DNA of 64,000 nt from Notospermus geniculatus (taxonomy: Eukaryota > Nemertea > Pilidiophora > Heteronemertea > Lineidae). The position numbers and the translations under genes were made by a program. Location: NCBI GenBank assembly GCA_002633025.1, contig NMRB01000014.1, positions 204,465 to 268,464 of the forward strand. Direction: 5' to 3'. This document shows, in pieces, positions 22,047 through 34,716 of the stretch (position 1 is its first letter; every line of letters begins with the position of its first letter). Under the pieces are notes generated by a model that saw nothing but the letters and a program-made list of their open reading frames with translations, had not been told where the DNA came from and ran no database searches.

Positions 22047-24740
22047 CAACTTGTGATCAGACAGACATATCGCGATATGTTCCACAATCGTTGCTCCTGG
22101 TCAAGTGTAGCCTACACTAACTTCAATTTCAGACAGTCATGCTCGACTGTCTTTTTTTACTAATATTTAGTGGAAAAATTAGAAATAAATATATAAAAAT
22201 GTATGATACTATAAATGAATGAAACAGAGGAGCTGTGACATGAAAGTTACCTGACGAGACCTCCCCCCCCCCCGCCACCGTCTACCCATCATACCATTTC
22301 AATATTTATGTAACAGAAATTCAGCACAAAGCATTCTCAACAAATACAAATACAAACAAGGCGCATCGTCTGATTCAGACTTGTCTCAGCAATGCGGTAC
22401 CACCTCCCATCCCCTCGCCTGCCGTTATTGGAAAATGCGTCTCTCGCTGTGGATCAATTTGAATAATGCAAGCTCCACAACAACATCAATATTTTGCTCG
22501 AGTCGTCCTCCTGCGTATTAATTTATTCTCTCTATCTTCAATTGATCTCGAGTTCTTGGAATTGCAAATCAACTCGACTAGGGAGATCCGTCTGGACATG
22601 TAATACGTGGCAATAGATACCCAACGGGGCATTTTGTTCCTGTTTTCTGCCTTCATCAGTTTAAAAGTAACGTGTTTATTTTGACGATGAGTGAATACTT
22701 GTGCATAAAGTTCTAATGTCATCAACAAAGGAATGAGATTATACCAAAAGCTTGGAGACAGTTTTTAACATCATGGTTCATATATGATTATCTTAAAACA
22801 TATTTTTTTAATTTCTGGTACGAATTCCTGTAATTGAATACAATGGCAAAAATATCGCCATAACGTCTATACCATCCTGAAAACATCCCAACATTTTGAT
22901 AAAAGTGTTGATGATCCGAAGGCACCTCCCGATAAACGTACATATACAAGTATTTTTGATATTTTTAGCAAAATGTAAGTTGTAAAAAATTACAATGGTC
23001 TCCTCAAAACATTCGGAGGCTGAAAGTTTCATCTTTTCCATTGACGAATCCGAAGGCATCTCCCCGATTAACGTATTATCGAAATAGGTACATATACAGC
23101 ATCTATTTTTGACATTATTAGCAAAATGTACAACTTATTTGTTGTAAAAAATTACAACAACGAACCCCTCAAAACATTCGGAGGCTGAAAATTTCATCTT
23201 TTCCATTGAAACGAATGACAAACGGTCCATCTGTCGTATCCTTCTATACCAAAACACCCTTAAGAAAATTTTTAGCTAAATTCATTAGTTTCCGAAAGCT
23301 TTTTTTTAGTCGCAACTCAATGGAGGAAGGGTAAAAGGGTTGAATGATCTAATTGATAGACTGTGGATAGGCGTGGTTTTAGTTTCAGGGAACTTTTCAA
23401 CTTTATTAAAAGTTTGCAGGGTATTACGGGATACGATTGCTAAATATGGTGCATGGACGTTTCGCGGAATGCTGAAATTATCGGGGACGCCAGAAATGAT
23501 GATCTACATTACATTCATTTAGCAGGTGGGCTAAAGGAATTGGAATAGAAATAGTCCTAATTTAGAACCGGATGTAAACTTTGCTTTCAACGAAAACTCG
23601 CTCATTTCCGACTTCTTTCTTTTCCGCAACGGTACCACTTTGTTTTGAAAGTGTGGACGATTCTTGCGCCGGATGATGGAGACTGGACTTNCTCTGCGCT
23701 CCTCAGTCCTTTTCTCATCCTTCTTTCTTCTGTCTTCTTTGTTCTCTCTTCAATCGAATCATTTCTTCTTCCTTTCCTATGAACATTTTTTAAACGCTTC
23801 AAAGCTTAATTTCAGTCTATATACCTAAGTACTTCTACCCGCCCTTGAGGAGTGATTCGGCATTAGTAAACCTATCACAAAGATGGAATTAAGCCAATTT
23901 TGCAGACAAGAAGAAGAGCAGGTAAACAAACAAAGTTACTTTATCAGTAACAGACGTCGGGGGTCAGCAAAGTACAAACATTTATTTCCTAGAAGTGGAT
24001 CAAAATGTTTCTGGCCCAAGTGGTAAGTCAGATTGCACTGTTTGAAGGAAACAATATCTGACAACTATATGATAAGGGCAGAAATGTGGCGATTTTTTTT
24101 CTAGCTGCTAAAAGTACTTTTTAAATATGAGCAGACGAACAGGTGATTGCTGAAGCTGGCCGATGAAAAACAGTCGCTGTGATCATGGTGGTGAAAAATG
24201 TAAGGGAATATCTCTGGCAGGATTTGCCCCTTTATACTAGCTTTATATACCAATCGTGAGCGTTTCTTTTACAATGCACCTGGAGATACGAGATAAAGTG
24301 TGGATAGAGTCAGGTACCGGCATGGCTATTGTTCTTATAGACGGCAGAAACCTAACCAGCTGTAGTTGTTTCACCACTAGTTTGAAAGAAACCTGCTAAC
24401 TTGGCTTCCAAGCTGACAATTAGCTTACTAGATGTGGTGATGGGTTCGGTATTGCTTTCTTTGCCAACAAGAATACGTATCAAGGATAACTCATATCTTT
24501 ACCAAATGCAATGGACTTCATACTTTACTTATTAAAAGCCAAATCCGGTTGAATGACCCTTGGTTCTTATGCCGTGAATAAATATAAATCATATTCATGT
24601 TGAGCAATGTCCAGCAAAGGCAAAACATATGAACAGGCTTTTATTACATGTTTACTGCAGAGAATGATGTCTGTTACCCCTTTCAGAAAGGACATAAAAG
24701 GACTTCTGGCATGTCTGGGGCCATATGCAAAAAACATCAT
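22047..24740. other. Mostly unique sequence with a poly-C run and an n at 23691
   Basis: There is a C-run near 22263-22274 and a single n at 23691 without flanking duplication. No gene is recognised. A minus-strand frame near 23602-23802 is Arg/Lys/Glu-rich and low in complexity. Confidence 0.45.
22917..23212. repeat. Tandem duplicate, units about 134 and 162 bp
   Basis: cgaaggcacctccc (22917) and cgaaggcatctccc (23051) start two diverged units. Both contain acatatacaa or acatatacag, tttttga, tagcaaaatgta, ttgtaaaaaattacaa, cctcaaaacattcggaggct and ttcatcttttccattga in the same order. Confidence 0.75.
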
Positions 24741-24889
24741 GGGCCGTATGCACCAAACGAAGATTATCTTGAACTCAGGTTGAGCCACAACTTTTTCAAT
24801 TGTTCAGGTTTGCCAGGGCATGATGTGACAATGGAAAAGTTGTGGCTCAACCTGAGTTGAAGGTAATCCTTGCTTGGTGCATACGGCCC
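24741..24889. mobile_element. Palindromic MITE F2
   Basis: Both arms are full length, gggccgtatgcaccaaacga and its inverse. The flanks are CAT at 24738-24740 and 24890-24892, a clean 3-bp duplication. It is the first member of a chain of elements ending near 25593. Confidence 0.9.
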
Positions 24890-24892
24890 CAT

Positions 24893-24974
24893 AAGTGTAA
24901 AATTTCCTTATCTTTTGTTTGGAACAATAGTTTAAGGAAAATTTTACATTTAAGATGTTTTGTGCATACGGCCC
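24893..24974. mobile_element. Palindromic remnant in the chain
   Basis: gtgtaaaatttcctta is inverted as taaggaaaattttacat, and the right end ttttgtgcatacggccc matches the terminus of F2-like elements. The left terminus is replaced by the preceding element, so it appears to be an F2 relative broken by or joined to its neighbour. Confidence 0.6.
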
Positions 24975-24977
24975 CTG

Positions 24978-25100
24978 GGCCCATATTCATAAACATACAT
25001 AAGTCAAAGTGTGATACCTGTACTTATCTTTAGTGTTCAAGGATGAGCAAAGGATGAGTATCACATTTAGACTTATTAAGTATATTTATGAATATCGGCC
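24978..25100. mobile_element. Palindromic MITE, family F3 (GGCCCATATTCATAAA ends)
   Basis: Left ggcccatattcataaacata, right tatatttatgaatatcggcc. The core has aagtcaaagtgtgatac with gtatcacatttagactt. Flanking CTG at 24975-24977 and 25101-25103. Confidence 0.85.
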
Positions 25101-25103
25101 CTG

Positions 25104-25219
25104 GGCCCATATTCATAAAACCTTGCTGGGCTTATAGTTACCTGCCCAGTTTTTACAGGCCAATTTACTGTACACAACTAGCAACCAACTAAGCTAGCAA
25201 GGTTTTATGAATATGGCCC
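25104..25219. mobile_element. Palindromic MITE F3, second in chain
   Basis: Left ggcccatattcataaaacct followed by tgct, right agcaaggttttatgaatatg followed by gccc. It shares the CTG on its left with the previous element and has CTG at 25220-25222 on its right. Confidence 0.85.
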
Positions 25220-25222
25220 CTG

Positions 25223-25478
25223 GGTCCATAATTCATAAAACTACTAGGGCCGTATGCACCAAGCGAAGATTATCTTGCACTCAGGTTGAGCCACAACTTT
25301 TCCATTGTCACATGCCCTGGCAAACTTGAACAATTGAAAATTTGTGGCTCAACCTGAGTTCAAGATAATCTTCGTTTGGTGCATACGGGCCCTAAAGTCT
25401 AAGTGTAAGACGTATCCTTTGTTCAACACAAAAGATAAGTATCGCACTTTGACTTAAGTATGTTTATGAATATGGACC
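25223..25478. mobile_element. Palindromic MITE F3 carrying a nested F2
   Basis: Left ggtccataattcataaaact, right aagtatgtttatgaatatgg followed by acc. It is flanked by CTG on both sides. An F2 element with its own CTA duplication interrupts the left arm. Confidence 0.85.
25247..25391. mobile_element. Palindromic MITE F2 nested in F3
   Basis: gggccgtatgcaccaagcga and its inverse bound the element. CTA flanks it at 25244-25246 and 25392-25394. Removing it with one CTA restores a continuous F3 sequence. Confidence 0.88.
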
Positions 25479-25481
25479 CTG

Positions 25482-25592
25482 GGGCCTGTTTCATAAAGTG
25501 ACTTTAAGGTAATGGTACCATTAACTCAATGCATTTTCCATTTGGTTAAAGGTACCATTAGCTTAAATAAAATCACTTTATGAAACAGGCCT
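25482..25592. mobile_element. Palindromic MITE, family F9 (GGGCCTGTTTCATAAAGTGA ends)
   Basis: Left gggcctgtttcataaagtga, right tcactttatgaaacaggcc. The inner inverted pair is ttaaggtaatggtacc and ggtaccattagcttaa. It begins directly after the CTG that ends the previous element. The right flank is CTC, so the duplication is imperfect. Confidence 0.8.
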
Positions 25593-25669
25593 CAGATCAT
25601 TATTGTATATGGAACGCAAATTAATCCGGTGCGATAGAAATGCTCCCAATTCAACGGATTCGAGACGAT

Positions 25670-25787
25670 GGGCCGTATTCTAGAACCTTCCTTAACTCTA
25701 AGGTTTACCTTTAGCTATTGTTTGCAGGGCAGAATACAAAAGCTTAAAGTGGACTTTGGAGTTGAGCAGGCTTCTAGAATACGGGCC
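25670..25787. mobile_element. Palindromic MITE F1 with GAT duplication
   Basis: gggccgtattctagaacctt to aggcttctagaatacgggcc. GAT precedes (25667-25669) and follows (25788-25790), the clearest target duplication for this family in the window. Confidence 0.9.
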
Positions 25788-28700
25788 GATGTGATGTTCA
25801 AGAAGGATTTACATATTTTGCTTCTTAATATTCAGCAGTTCGAAATATCCAATTCAGCTGCAATCAGTCATGGTATGATACAGATGATAGGATACAGGGC
25901 CTTCAAATAATGGCAGTCGGCCCTATTAAGTCCCGTTCATTTATTACAATCATAGAGTGTGTCTGTAATGAAGTGATCACCCCGCAGAAAGCAATTTCCC
26001 TTGGATTAAGGAGGAAGCGGGGAAATCACCCAACTGAAAATAACATAACATCACTCTCGCGAGAGACAGTGGCTTTTACTGGTTGTCCTTCGATGCTGCA
26101 AGCTCGGATATTGGACCAGTGTATTGAACATGTTTCTTTATTGAATATTTCAGCAGGACGAACTGACCCTTGAGCCAATGCCATAGATAAGCCCAGAAAA
26201 GGAGATCGGTGCATGAAATAAAGCTCTTATTCGATCGCTGCAAAGAAGTATTTCCTTGGTGCAAAGTAAATAGACTTTGCAGTTGTCGTCATCCCCAAGT
26301 TTCGGATCCACTCCGCCATCAGACATGCTCTGTGTTAGTGCAAACTGCCTTAGCACATTGTCGTCATCATTGGCGAAGTATGAACATGCATACTCCAAGA
26401 GTTAAACAATAAGTATATTGGTACAGATCCCAAGTAGCAGAAATGACAACTTTTCTTCATTTGCTAATGCTTCGCTGATGCTAAACGCACCCGTGACTCA
26501 TACTGCATGCCATATTTGGTATTCTCAATTAATTATACGTCGCTACAAATGCTACATATTGAAAGGGGGATGATGTCATGTCTCAAAATTGCATCATGAT
26601 AATGATGATGTCGGTGGTAGATGGAGAGGCCTGGTGATGCTGAATCACCATCACCAACGTAACCAAAGATGCTTTCTTTATAATGGCACGCATTTCCAGC
26701 ATGAGGACATCAAGGAGCCGATCAAGGATATACTGCTGTCAAAGAGCCGTACGATCCAGCCTGGATAATCATTAGCATCAGCAGTTCTAATGAACTGATG
26801 CATTATCATCAAGAGCACTCGCCGATAGCACAAGGGTATCAATTTGAGGACGATATTTTCAGGTTTGCCATCGAAGTGGGAAAAGGAATGGCTAGCACAT
26901 ACCGTTCATGGTACTGGATTCAAGCAATAAATTTTGACCCTTGGTGAAGAGGTCCAATCATTCCAGGACATACTCCACATCTAATCCAACCTAATTGACT
27001 GCAAGTTATCAATGGACCGAAGGACTAGTGTCGGTGACGTTGATATATCATCTTCAGGTTTATGACGTTAGAACGTGCTATATATAGCATGTCCGGATAT
27101 GAAGGGATTGAGGGGTTTATCCCTTCCACTCCAGTAGGGTTAATTGAGGGCATGAAACCAGTGGTTTGAGGTGTGTGCAACACACCCCAAAATCATTCCC
27201 TTCAGTCATGAACTTAAATCTTAGTCATACTCCAGCCGACGTAAAAATTTTAATCGACTACATGGTTGCATGAGGTGGGCCTTGTTCGGTGTCCAAACGC
27301 TTCTTCTTGTGTATATACAAGAGAAATGCCTTTACTTGTTTAACAAGTACATCGTTTTGCAATTTATAACTTGTTTCCAAGAAGACTATCGCTCATGTAT
27401 AAACTCAGCCTATCAATCAACCACTGCCGCTGTATTCAACTCCCTTGGGATAAGCTTTTAATTTGCATGTCCGGTTTGTTGGGAAGGGATGTCCCTTCAG
27501 TTGCAGAACAAGTTACTTGCATTATCCGACCGCCCCCTGACTAAATTGTTTATCTCTGATGTTGAGGACGGGTTGTTTGTGACTGTGTTTAGCATACGAA
27601 ATTTCAGAAGTAAACTAGGCCTTCACGGTATGAGTGTTCAACCAGCGAAAAATTGAAAGCTCAGGATATATGGACTGGTGTCTTTGATGCCAATGGTGGA
27701 TGACAATTTCTTCAGCACCCAGTCACCAATACCTGTGCCATAGTATGAAAAATAAGGAAATCAGAAGAGTGTATTCAGATTCTCTATCATGTCTAACGAC
27801 GCCATTTTCTTGACATTAAAAAACTACAGAAAGCCGGAAGTGACGCGAGGGCAGGATGACGCACATTCCCAAAGCTGATATGGTTGATTTTATCATTTGC
27901 AATGAAGGCTCCAAATCCGAGAGTGAGCAGACCCTGTGCCGTGCACTGACGTACCTCAGAATGACACGTATATAATGCGTACGTTGCTAGCACCTGTTTC
28001 TTATCCGTCACGGTGAACGAGGATACATCGCCATGAACATTTCTTATTCAATAGCGATGATGTTGATCGAGAATATATCGGGTCCGTAGCATCTTCTGGG
28101 AAAACACGGATTCCATTTTTAGAAATAAAACCGGTATACTCTTTGCAGAATGTATGTTTCAGGCACAGGAACAAAATCCCCGCACAATGCTGCATGAAAT
28201 TTCATCACCGATCGTCCATCCCTTGCGATATCTCACAGGCCGAACGTAATTTTGACCTTGACCTTTGGGTATCCCGTTTGATGCTCCTCAAACAGCAAGT
28301 TGGACCCAAAGTCTATTGTCTTATGCTCACAACAGATTGAGGGTCAAACTCGCCGTCTCAGGAATTGGTACGTACCATCCTGCTTCGGGCGATCCGCGAC
28401 CACTTCCTCTCGCTGAAGATATCCCGCAGCATCATTATTCCATGTGACGTATGCAATGTTGAACCTTGAACTTTGACCCCTCTCCATTTCGTTGAATATG
28501 AACCGTACCCTGTGGAGACCTACTCCTCCTTTTGCCTGAATAGGAACAGCAAGTAAGGAGCGGGCCTTCGCCGGGTACGCCACTGATCCGAACCAAGGAC
28601 GTTGTACAGTCGATGTTCGTCGTAAACGTACGTTCCAGCAATTCCTAATCCAAAAGTAGAAGGTAGGCAATCATCAGGTAACACGCCACACATGGTTCAA

Positions 28701-31549
28701 TCACTACTCAGGGGCTGCCTGATCGATGACGCCACGATGAACGTGGTATGTGGACAATTGTATCAAATTTCTCCACACTCGATATCTACATAATATCCTG
28801 TTACAGACGTGTTCCCTCGCATAATCATGTCCTTCAATGTATTATGTATGTGATGAGCACATTGGTCTCTTAAATATTCATATTCTTATCCTCTCAAGAA
28901 TCCTTTACCATTTTCGGCAATTGAAATTCGTATACGATTTTCATGAGGTATGGCGATCGGTCAAAGCTTCGCCACAAGCTATTGTAATCCTGTAACGCAA
29001 ACGATTTTGATCCCAGGGTCCCAGAATGATTTCTTGAAGCTTCCAGCTGCAGCCCTGCCTCTGGCATGACTGGCTGAAATGAACAACGGAAGTCTTTCAT
29101 ACGTCAATCACGATTTGCAATTTACAAAACCACGAGACTGCATAATTGGCGCTGGATATGTATTTGTCCATTTCAAAACATGTTGTGGACTCAGTTATGC
29201 AGGGTGGCTTTGTCTATGCAGTGCAATACCCGTTGATAACACATATTTTCTTATTTTTTCTGTATTTTTTCTGTTTTTCATTTTAGTATGGCTAGAATTG
29301 CAAACTCTTCAAAGATCACTGACGACACTAAGTTCATTCTACCTGTTATTGAAAATCATCCCAACTCACATTAACAACATGTACATTCACAATGCATGTT
29401 TCATTTGGTATAAAACATCATCAAATTATCATTACTAAAGTGCATACTTGAAGTCAAGGACTGTCTGTGCCCTGGCTCGTTCATCATCAGATTGGCTGCA
29501 GTCTAGCCCCTGTTGATCCAAGGCCGCCACCAATGAAGCAATCAATGTACCATTGCATCCAGCTATCATTAGACCCTAGAATTATCGATCTAGCGCTTCT
29601 GAGTTTGCATCACTGTCACTTTCAATCCAGGGTCCCTAATTCGCCATAGCCTATTTCATTTTGGGGCAGAGTTATGACGTGACCATGCATTTGAATGGGA
29701 TAATGAAATAATAACATATTTTAAGAAAAGAGCATTTTGACCTATCTGCACCAATACGTAACTTGAATACTAATTGGCCGGTGTAATGCAAACAATGGAA
29801 AGAGCAACACCTGTTCCTTTCTTTGTCTGCAAATGGCATAAACGGGTAAAAATTTTACGACCATTTTAGCCAGTACATTTCTTCATGCAAATGAGGAAGG
29901 GGTTGTGATTTCACCTATTTCAATTTGTGCTTCACGATATCAATATGTAACCGACTTTCTGACTGCTTGGATGGTGAACAAGCAGATCCAGCTTATCACC
30001 ATTGCTGCAATTAGCCTGCATGCTGCAATTCACCCATTAACCTTCAAAATGAATTGTCGATCAAATTTTCAACTGCGCAGTTGCCGTTTGTTACCCTCCC
30101 CTTCCTAATCCATTCCTTGATGCACCTCTGACACCCTTTGCCGAGCAAATCATGTACGGCAGAAATTCGTACGTGTATAGTCCCTTTAAATGCACTCCAG
30201 TCCTTGAATCTTATGTTCTATACGAGAAGAAAATGCCAAATGGCAAATTCACACATCTGAACACCACCGTAATACTGCATGGGCAATATAAAATCTACAT
30301 GTATACGAGTATCTAACATGCCACCAGCAATATCAATCGCGTCTACCCAACAGGGATTGTTCTAACATACCTATCAATCAGAGAGGCTCGGTTATACTTC
30401 AGTCAACGATCCGTCATCATCATCATCATCATCGTCGCCGTCATCATGGCCGAGTACCGCTGAACAGCTGAGCATATCGGCCGAACCAACCCACAATTTC
30501 CATTTACCGATATCTACATAAGATGTCGCGAGGATTCTATTCTTGCTCTATATAATCGGTCAATACCATGTTAATCATCCGATCGGTATTGCATGATGGC
30601 ACTAGCATACCTAATTCAGGCGAAAAAAACTGGTAAAAAAATTACAAATCTAGGTCAACATTCAAGGTTGAAAATGGCGCCGATATTTTCGAATTGCCTC
30701 TCTCCAGTATCAAGGGGTAATGCCATTCATTTATTTACGTTTCTCGGAAAATGACGCAGTACAGGATACGTTCGGCAGCATGAGTAAATACATGCATGAT
30801 GCACAAATAATGTACATGTACATGTACATGCACATGGAATGAATGAAATACATTTCACTCCGTGCATCCGCCTGTGCATGAATGGCGTGATTGGTGATTT
30901 CTCCCGGCGAGATTAGATGACACTGCGTAACTGCATGGATTCGCCATTATAAAATACGTCTCATTGACGTCATAGCTTGTAGCGCGAAGAAAAATCAAGT
31001 TGCTTTCTATACGGTGAGATTACTGCAGCTCTGTCAGCCTCCAATACGTCCGCTGTCGGTTCCAACGCTAACCCACGGCAACATGTCATATTACGTTTTG
31101 TACCATTTTAAATAAACCGTTCACGTCGATGGAAAAGGCATCTTCTTCGCATGAGGGGAGTCTCGGTGCAATATTTTGGCTGACAATGATCGATGGAGTT
31201 TGTTTTTTGTGTCGGCCGAGAATCACTGACAATACACGATCACTCTTTTGGGAAAGAGGTATTGGATTTAGCGATGTAGGTCATGGCCTCGGCGGACACC
31301 TGTAGAAATGAAATGCAACCTCTCTAAGATGATAGCTGATTCTACTCTCGAGCTCAGGGATGCAACAGGTTCTCACAAGCTTCTCCCTCTTTCTAAGAAC
31401 TTCTCTTCGGTTAGCATAATAAACACCTGGCCTGGGAGAAGCCTATCATACTTAAAGGTACATTACCACCAGCCGATGAACGCCGGCTGGCAGGAACCGG
31501 TGTACCCCTACCCCTGTAGAAGAAGAACTGATGGTGTAGGGGTGATCGC
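25788..31549. other. Mostly unique sequence
   Basis: No recognised gene. Several 60-119 codon frames overlap on both strands (for example minus 28344-28670 and plus 29079-29438), none with a recognisable domain. The 27800-28700 part is somewhat richer in G+C and in overlapping open frames than its surroundings, so exons cannot be excluded. Confidence 0.4.
30413..30446. repeat. (ATC)n microsatellite
   Basis: A run of tcatcatcatc units followed by interrupted tcgtcgccgtcatcat. Confidence 0.9.
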
Positions 31550-31727
31550 CAGGGATGGATCCAGGATTTTGGAAAAGAGGGGGCGCACTGTGCTAGAAAC
31601 ATTGAAATCTGCGGTGAATTTCAATGATTTGTTCCAAATTTCAGAATTGTACGGTCGATTTTACAGATTTGTTGGCCGAAAGGGGGGCGTGCGGCGGCTG
31701 CCCCCCCCCCCCTTGGATCCGCGCCTG
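31550..31727. mobile_element. Inverted-repeat element with CAGG..GGATCC ends
   Basis: Left cagggatggatccaggattt, right ccttggatccgcgcctg, with a gggggcgcac stretch on the left answered by gggggcgtgcgg and a C-run on the right. ATCGC occurs immediately on both sides (31545-31549 and 31728-31732), extendable to TGATCGC. A 152-codon frame starting at 31308 reads straight through it and is therefore not a gene. Confidence 0.7.
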
Positions 31728-32005
31728 ATCGCTGATGGTGTAGGACGGATCGGTGACTTCACCTAGAACGCCAATCATTGGAAACTACGCAAGGCCAGTG
31801 CATCTGAACAAAAACCCAGACGAAAAAAACTTTGCAGACGACCCAGCCACCGTTAACGTTGTACGGGGGTTTCTTTGGTCGACGGTGATGATTATGTGAC
31901 GCACTTCGACCGTGTGCTGTGAGAATCATGATTTATAGGATAATACTATCCATTGATGCTGATAGAAAAAGCAGACGTGGGTATAATCCTGGTCTGATGT
32001 ATCCT
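31728..32005. other. Unique spacer
   Basis: Nothing recognised. Confidence 0.4.
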
Positions 32006-32107
32006 GAGGTAATCAGTGGTTCTTAGCGCTCGCTCCCTTCGTCACTGCACACACAGATGTTTGTATGGTGACGTAGAGAGTGAGCCCTAAGAACCAAGGA
32101 TTACTTC
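32006..32107. mobile_element. Hairpin element, TTAGCGCTCG family
   Basis: gaggtaatcagtggttctta and taagaaccaaggattacttc form the outer arms, followed by gcgctcgctc with gagtgagc and cgtcac with gtgacg. It is related to the nested hairpin at 7504-7595 through ttcttagcgctcg. Confidence 0.7.
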
Positions 32108-33502
32108 ATGGGCCTGGTGGTGGAAGACGTCACATTGAAAGGATTGCTGCGGATGTCCACATAGTATATGATGTGGAAAATGCAAACTCGTCCCCAGTGG
32201 GTTTACTTCCTACAACACCACTCGAAAGGGCTGACGACTTCAGGAATACTGCGCATGCGCGATATACTAATTTTGAGGCGAATCACACCGACGCTGGCAC
32301 CCCCGGTATGATCATGTTCCCAACTAAACTATTCGTTTGAAATTGCTCTAATACTCAAACAACTTCGTGTTTTGGGGGTATTAGATGGCTTTTTAGGCAT
32401 ATATGATATTTTTCAGTCATCGGAGAACGAAATATTGTGTGAAACAATCATTTTGGCACGCTGCCAGCGGTTGTCCAGAAATTCTGGACAAGTCGTAGCC
32501 CTTGCCAGAGATATCCTCGGATGAGATAGATCTGGGTACGAGATTGGTGGAAAATGTACACCGTAGTGTAATTTGGAATTAAGGGATCACTCACCAAACT
32601 TAGGGTAAACTAATGGTAAGAACTGTGTAGAGTTGTAGATTCCAATTGATTGGCCAACAGTCACTTATGTCATGCCTGCTACAAAAGCGTAAGCCGTGAC
32701 AACCAATCGTTTCCTGGGATAAGTGTTTGATCGCACGCCTCACCTTGGAGTGGGCGTTCGTGCTTGTTCCTTGAAGTGAAACAATATATACAGTGTAAAA
32801 TCACAAACATCTGTAGACATTGAGTCTGTACCAGAGGCAATCTTTTTTCAGTAGTAGAGACTGAAATCCCGAAGAGGACAATCTTGCCGTCACATGAGGG
32901 GAGACTGGTTTACAGCAATCTCGCTAGCCCACAGGTACGGCGTTCCGTGTTTTTGGTGGGTTTGCTCCACTTGTACCTCTGGCTTCATACGCCCTCATCA
33001 CTGTGCTCGGAATGAGCAAAATGAATAAAATACTGATCTACATAACAGCTAGTTTTTAAATCTTAAAAAATCATAATCTTACCACCAAGTTTAGAAATGT
33101 ACCAAAACACCCAGACTCTACCATGATTTTGAAACTTTTGTTCATTATTTTGCATTGCACTTTTTTGCGGCGAATACAAACATAACTATGTGCTACCATG
33201 GGGCAGCCATCTTGAATGACGTCATTCCTACGCAAAAAGAAGGCAGAGACAGTGCGGAGAAATCGTCTGACCGCGTTGGAGATTGGGTTTACAGCAGGAC
33301 CGAGTTCTCCAGTTTTTCAGCAGAAGCCTTTTGAAGCATACAGTGTGTCCCAGAAAGAAGTGAGAATCAAAGTGGGATAAAACGGTCAGTATTTGGCACT
33401 TTGGAGGGTTAACATGAATCATCACTGCTCTTCTCCGGTAGGCATGGACGGTAGGTATTAGGCCTGCCCTACTAGCAGAATGTCCGGCGAACTCGGCAAT
33501 CA
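32108..33502. other. Unique sequence, no gene recognised
   Basis: Short frames only. No repeat family noted. Confidence 0.4.
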
Positions 33503-33668
33503 GGGCCCGTGTTGCACCAAACTTAAGTTCTTATCGTATATGGAATTTGGGATAACCCCTGACATGTCGTAACTGCATAGGCAGGAAAGTTAGGAGACAT
33601 CGATGGTGCAACCCATTTTCGTTCTTAACTTTAAGACAGCACCTACAACCTTTGGTGCAACCGGGCCC
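33503..33668. mobile_element. Palindromic MITE, family F8 (GGGCCCGTGTTGCACCAAAC ends)
   Basis: Left gggcccgtgttgcaccaaac followed by ttaagttc; right ttggtgcaaccgggccc. The inner pair is aacttaagttctta with taactttaaga. The flanks contain CAGG on both sides, but the G/C run makes the exact boundary ambiguous. Confidence 0.75.
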
Positions 33669-33880
33669 AGGCCTTACTTTAGCTGATGCATCTCAAACCC
33701 CGCTTGTTGAACTGGAAATTGGCTTATGCCATGCCGATCTTGGGCAAAAGTTCTGGCTGGAGTTGAGTGGTCGTATTGTCCGCTGAGCGATGGGTAGGCC
33801 TACTACACGGACATTGAACAGGTGCTTCAGTTCATGTTTGTCGCAGGTACCGCTAGCGAGGGTTCATGTAGGCTAACGCT

Positions 33881-34030
33881 AGGCGCACATTGACGGGAAA
33901 TCTCGATGCGGTAGCCTAAGGGGTGTTTTTAAAGTCGTCTGACCCGGATGAATGACAAGTCGATTAGCGTTGGGTCAGTCGACTTTAAAAACACCCCTGC
34001 CGCATTGAGATTTCCCGTCAATGTGCGCCT
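33881..34030. mobile_element. Palindromic element, AGGCGCACATTGACGGG ends
   Basis: aggcgcacattgacgggaaa, then ggggtgtttttaaagtcg on the left, is inverted as cgactttaaaaacacccctg and tttcccgtcaatgtgcgcct on the right, with a loop of about 45 bases. No second copy was seen in the window. Confidence 0.8.
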
Positions 34031-34716
34031 GGCTTAACGGCTGAAGGTTGTTGTTCAAGACATGCAAACCAACCGAAACGAAATCTGTCGGTAAGGGACT
34101 ATCATGTCCATCTTCAGTGGTCTAATCCGTGGGTCAGCGTAAGCCAATTTTTCAACAAAAATATACGTATGATGCACAAAGGATTAACTTTTTAAAAGTT
34201 CTCTATCATGTTAGTGGAGATAGTATGTTCGATGATGGATAGAAGTATTTAAAAAGGAGGTATCTGGCCTTTCTATTATGTATGACGCTAGTCGCATTAC
34301 CATTGTGCAATTTGCGGATGGAAGTTACTATGTTATGCTTAATTTTGACAAGATGTAATGGACTCCACGCCCTGGAAGACACCAAGTGCGAATGCAAAAC
34401 GTATGTCATGGCACTGGGTCTTTGAAAAAAGAGGCCATGTAACATGATATTCATGTATTGGAAATAAACGTCACTCATGTTGGCATAGCTGGTACGAAAA
34501 GATTAAGCAATCATCGAACAGACATGGACCAACGTGGCGTCTCCAAAATGTTAGTCATGTTTGCAAAAATGATGCAGGACATTCTGTATCGGAAAAAAAA
34601 GGCCGCGGACGATCATCTGTTGTCATATTTCAAAGTAAAGCTCCGTACGTTATTGCAGGATGTGAGGTACTATGGGCCCACTATAGCAAAAACTACAGGC
34701 TCGTATGGCAACCGGG

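Noticed and set aside
28344-28670. Overlapping minus-strand frames (108 and 68 codons) in a slightly G+C-richer stretch
   Set aside because: Three frames of the same strand are simultaneously open, none matches a known family, and splice boundaries cannot be fixed. Kept only as a note for the region.
31308-31766. 152-codon plus-strand frame, the longest real frame in the window
   Set aside because: Its second half is the dispersed element at 31550-31727, and the translated poly-C gives a proline run. No domain and no splice context.
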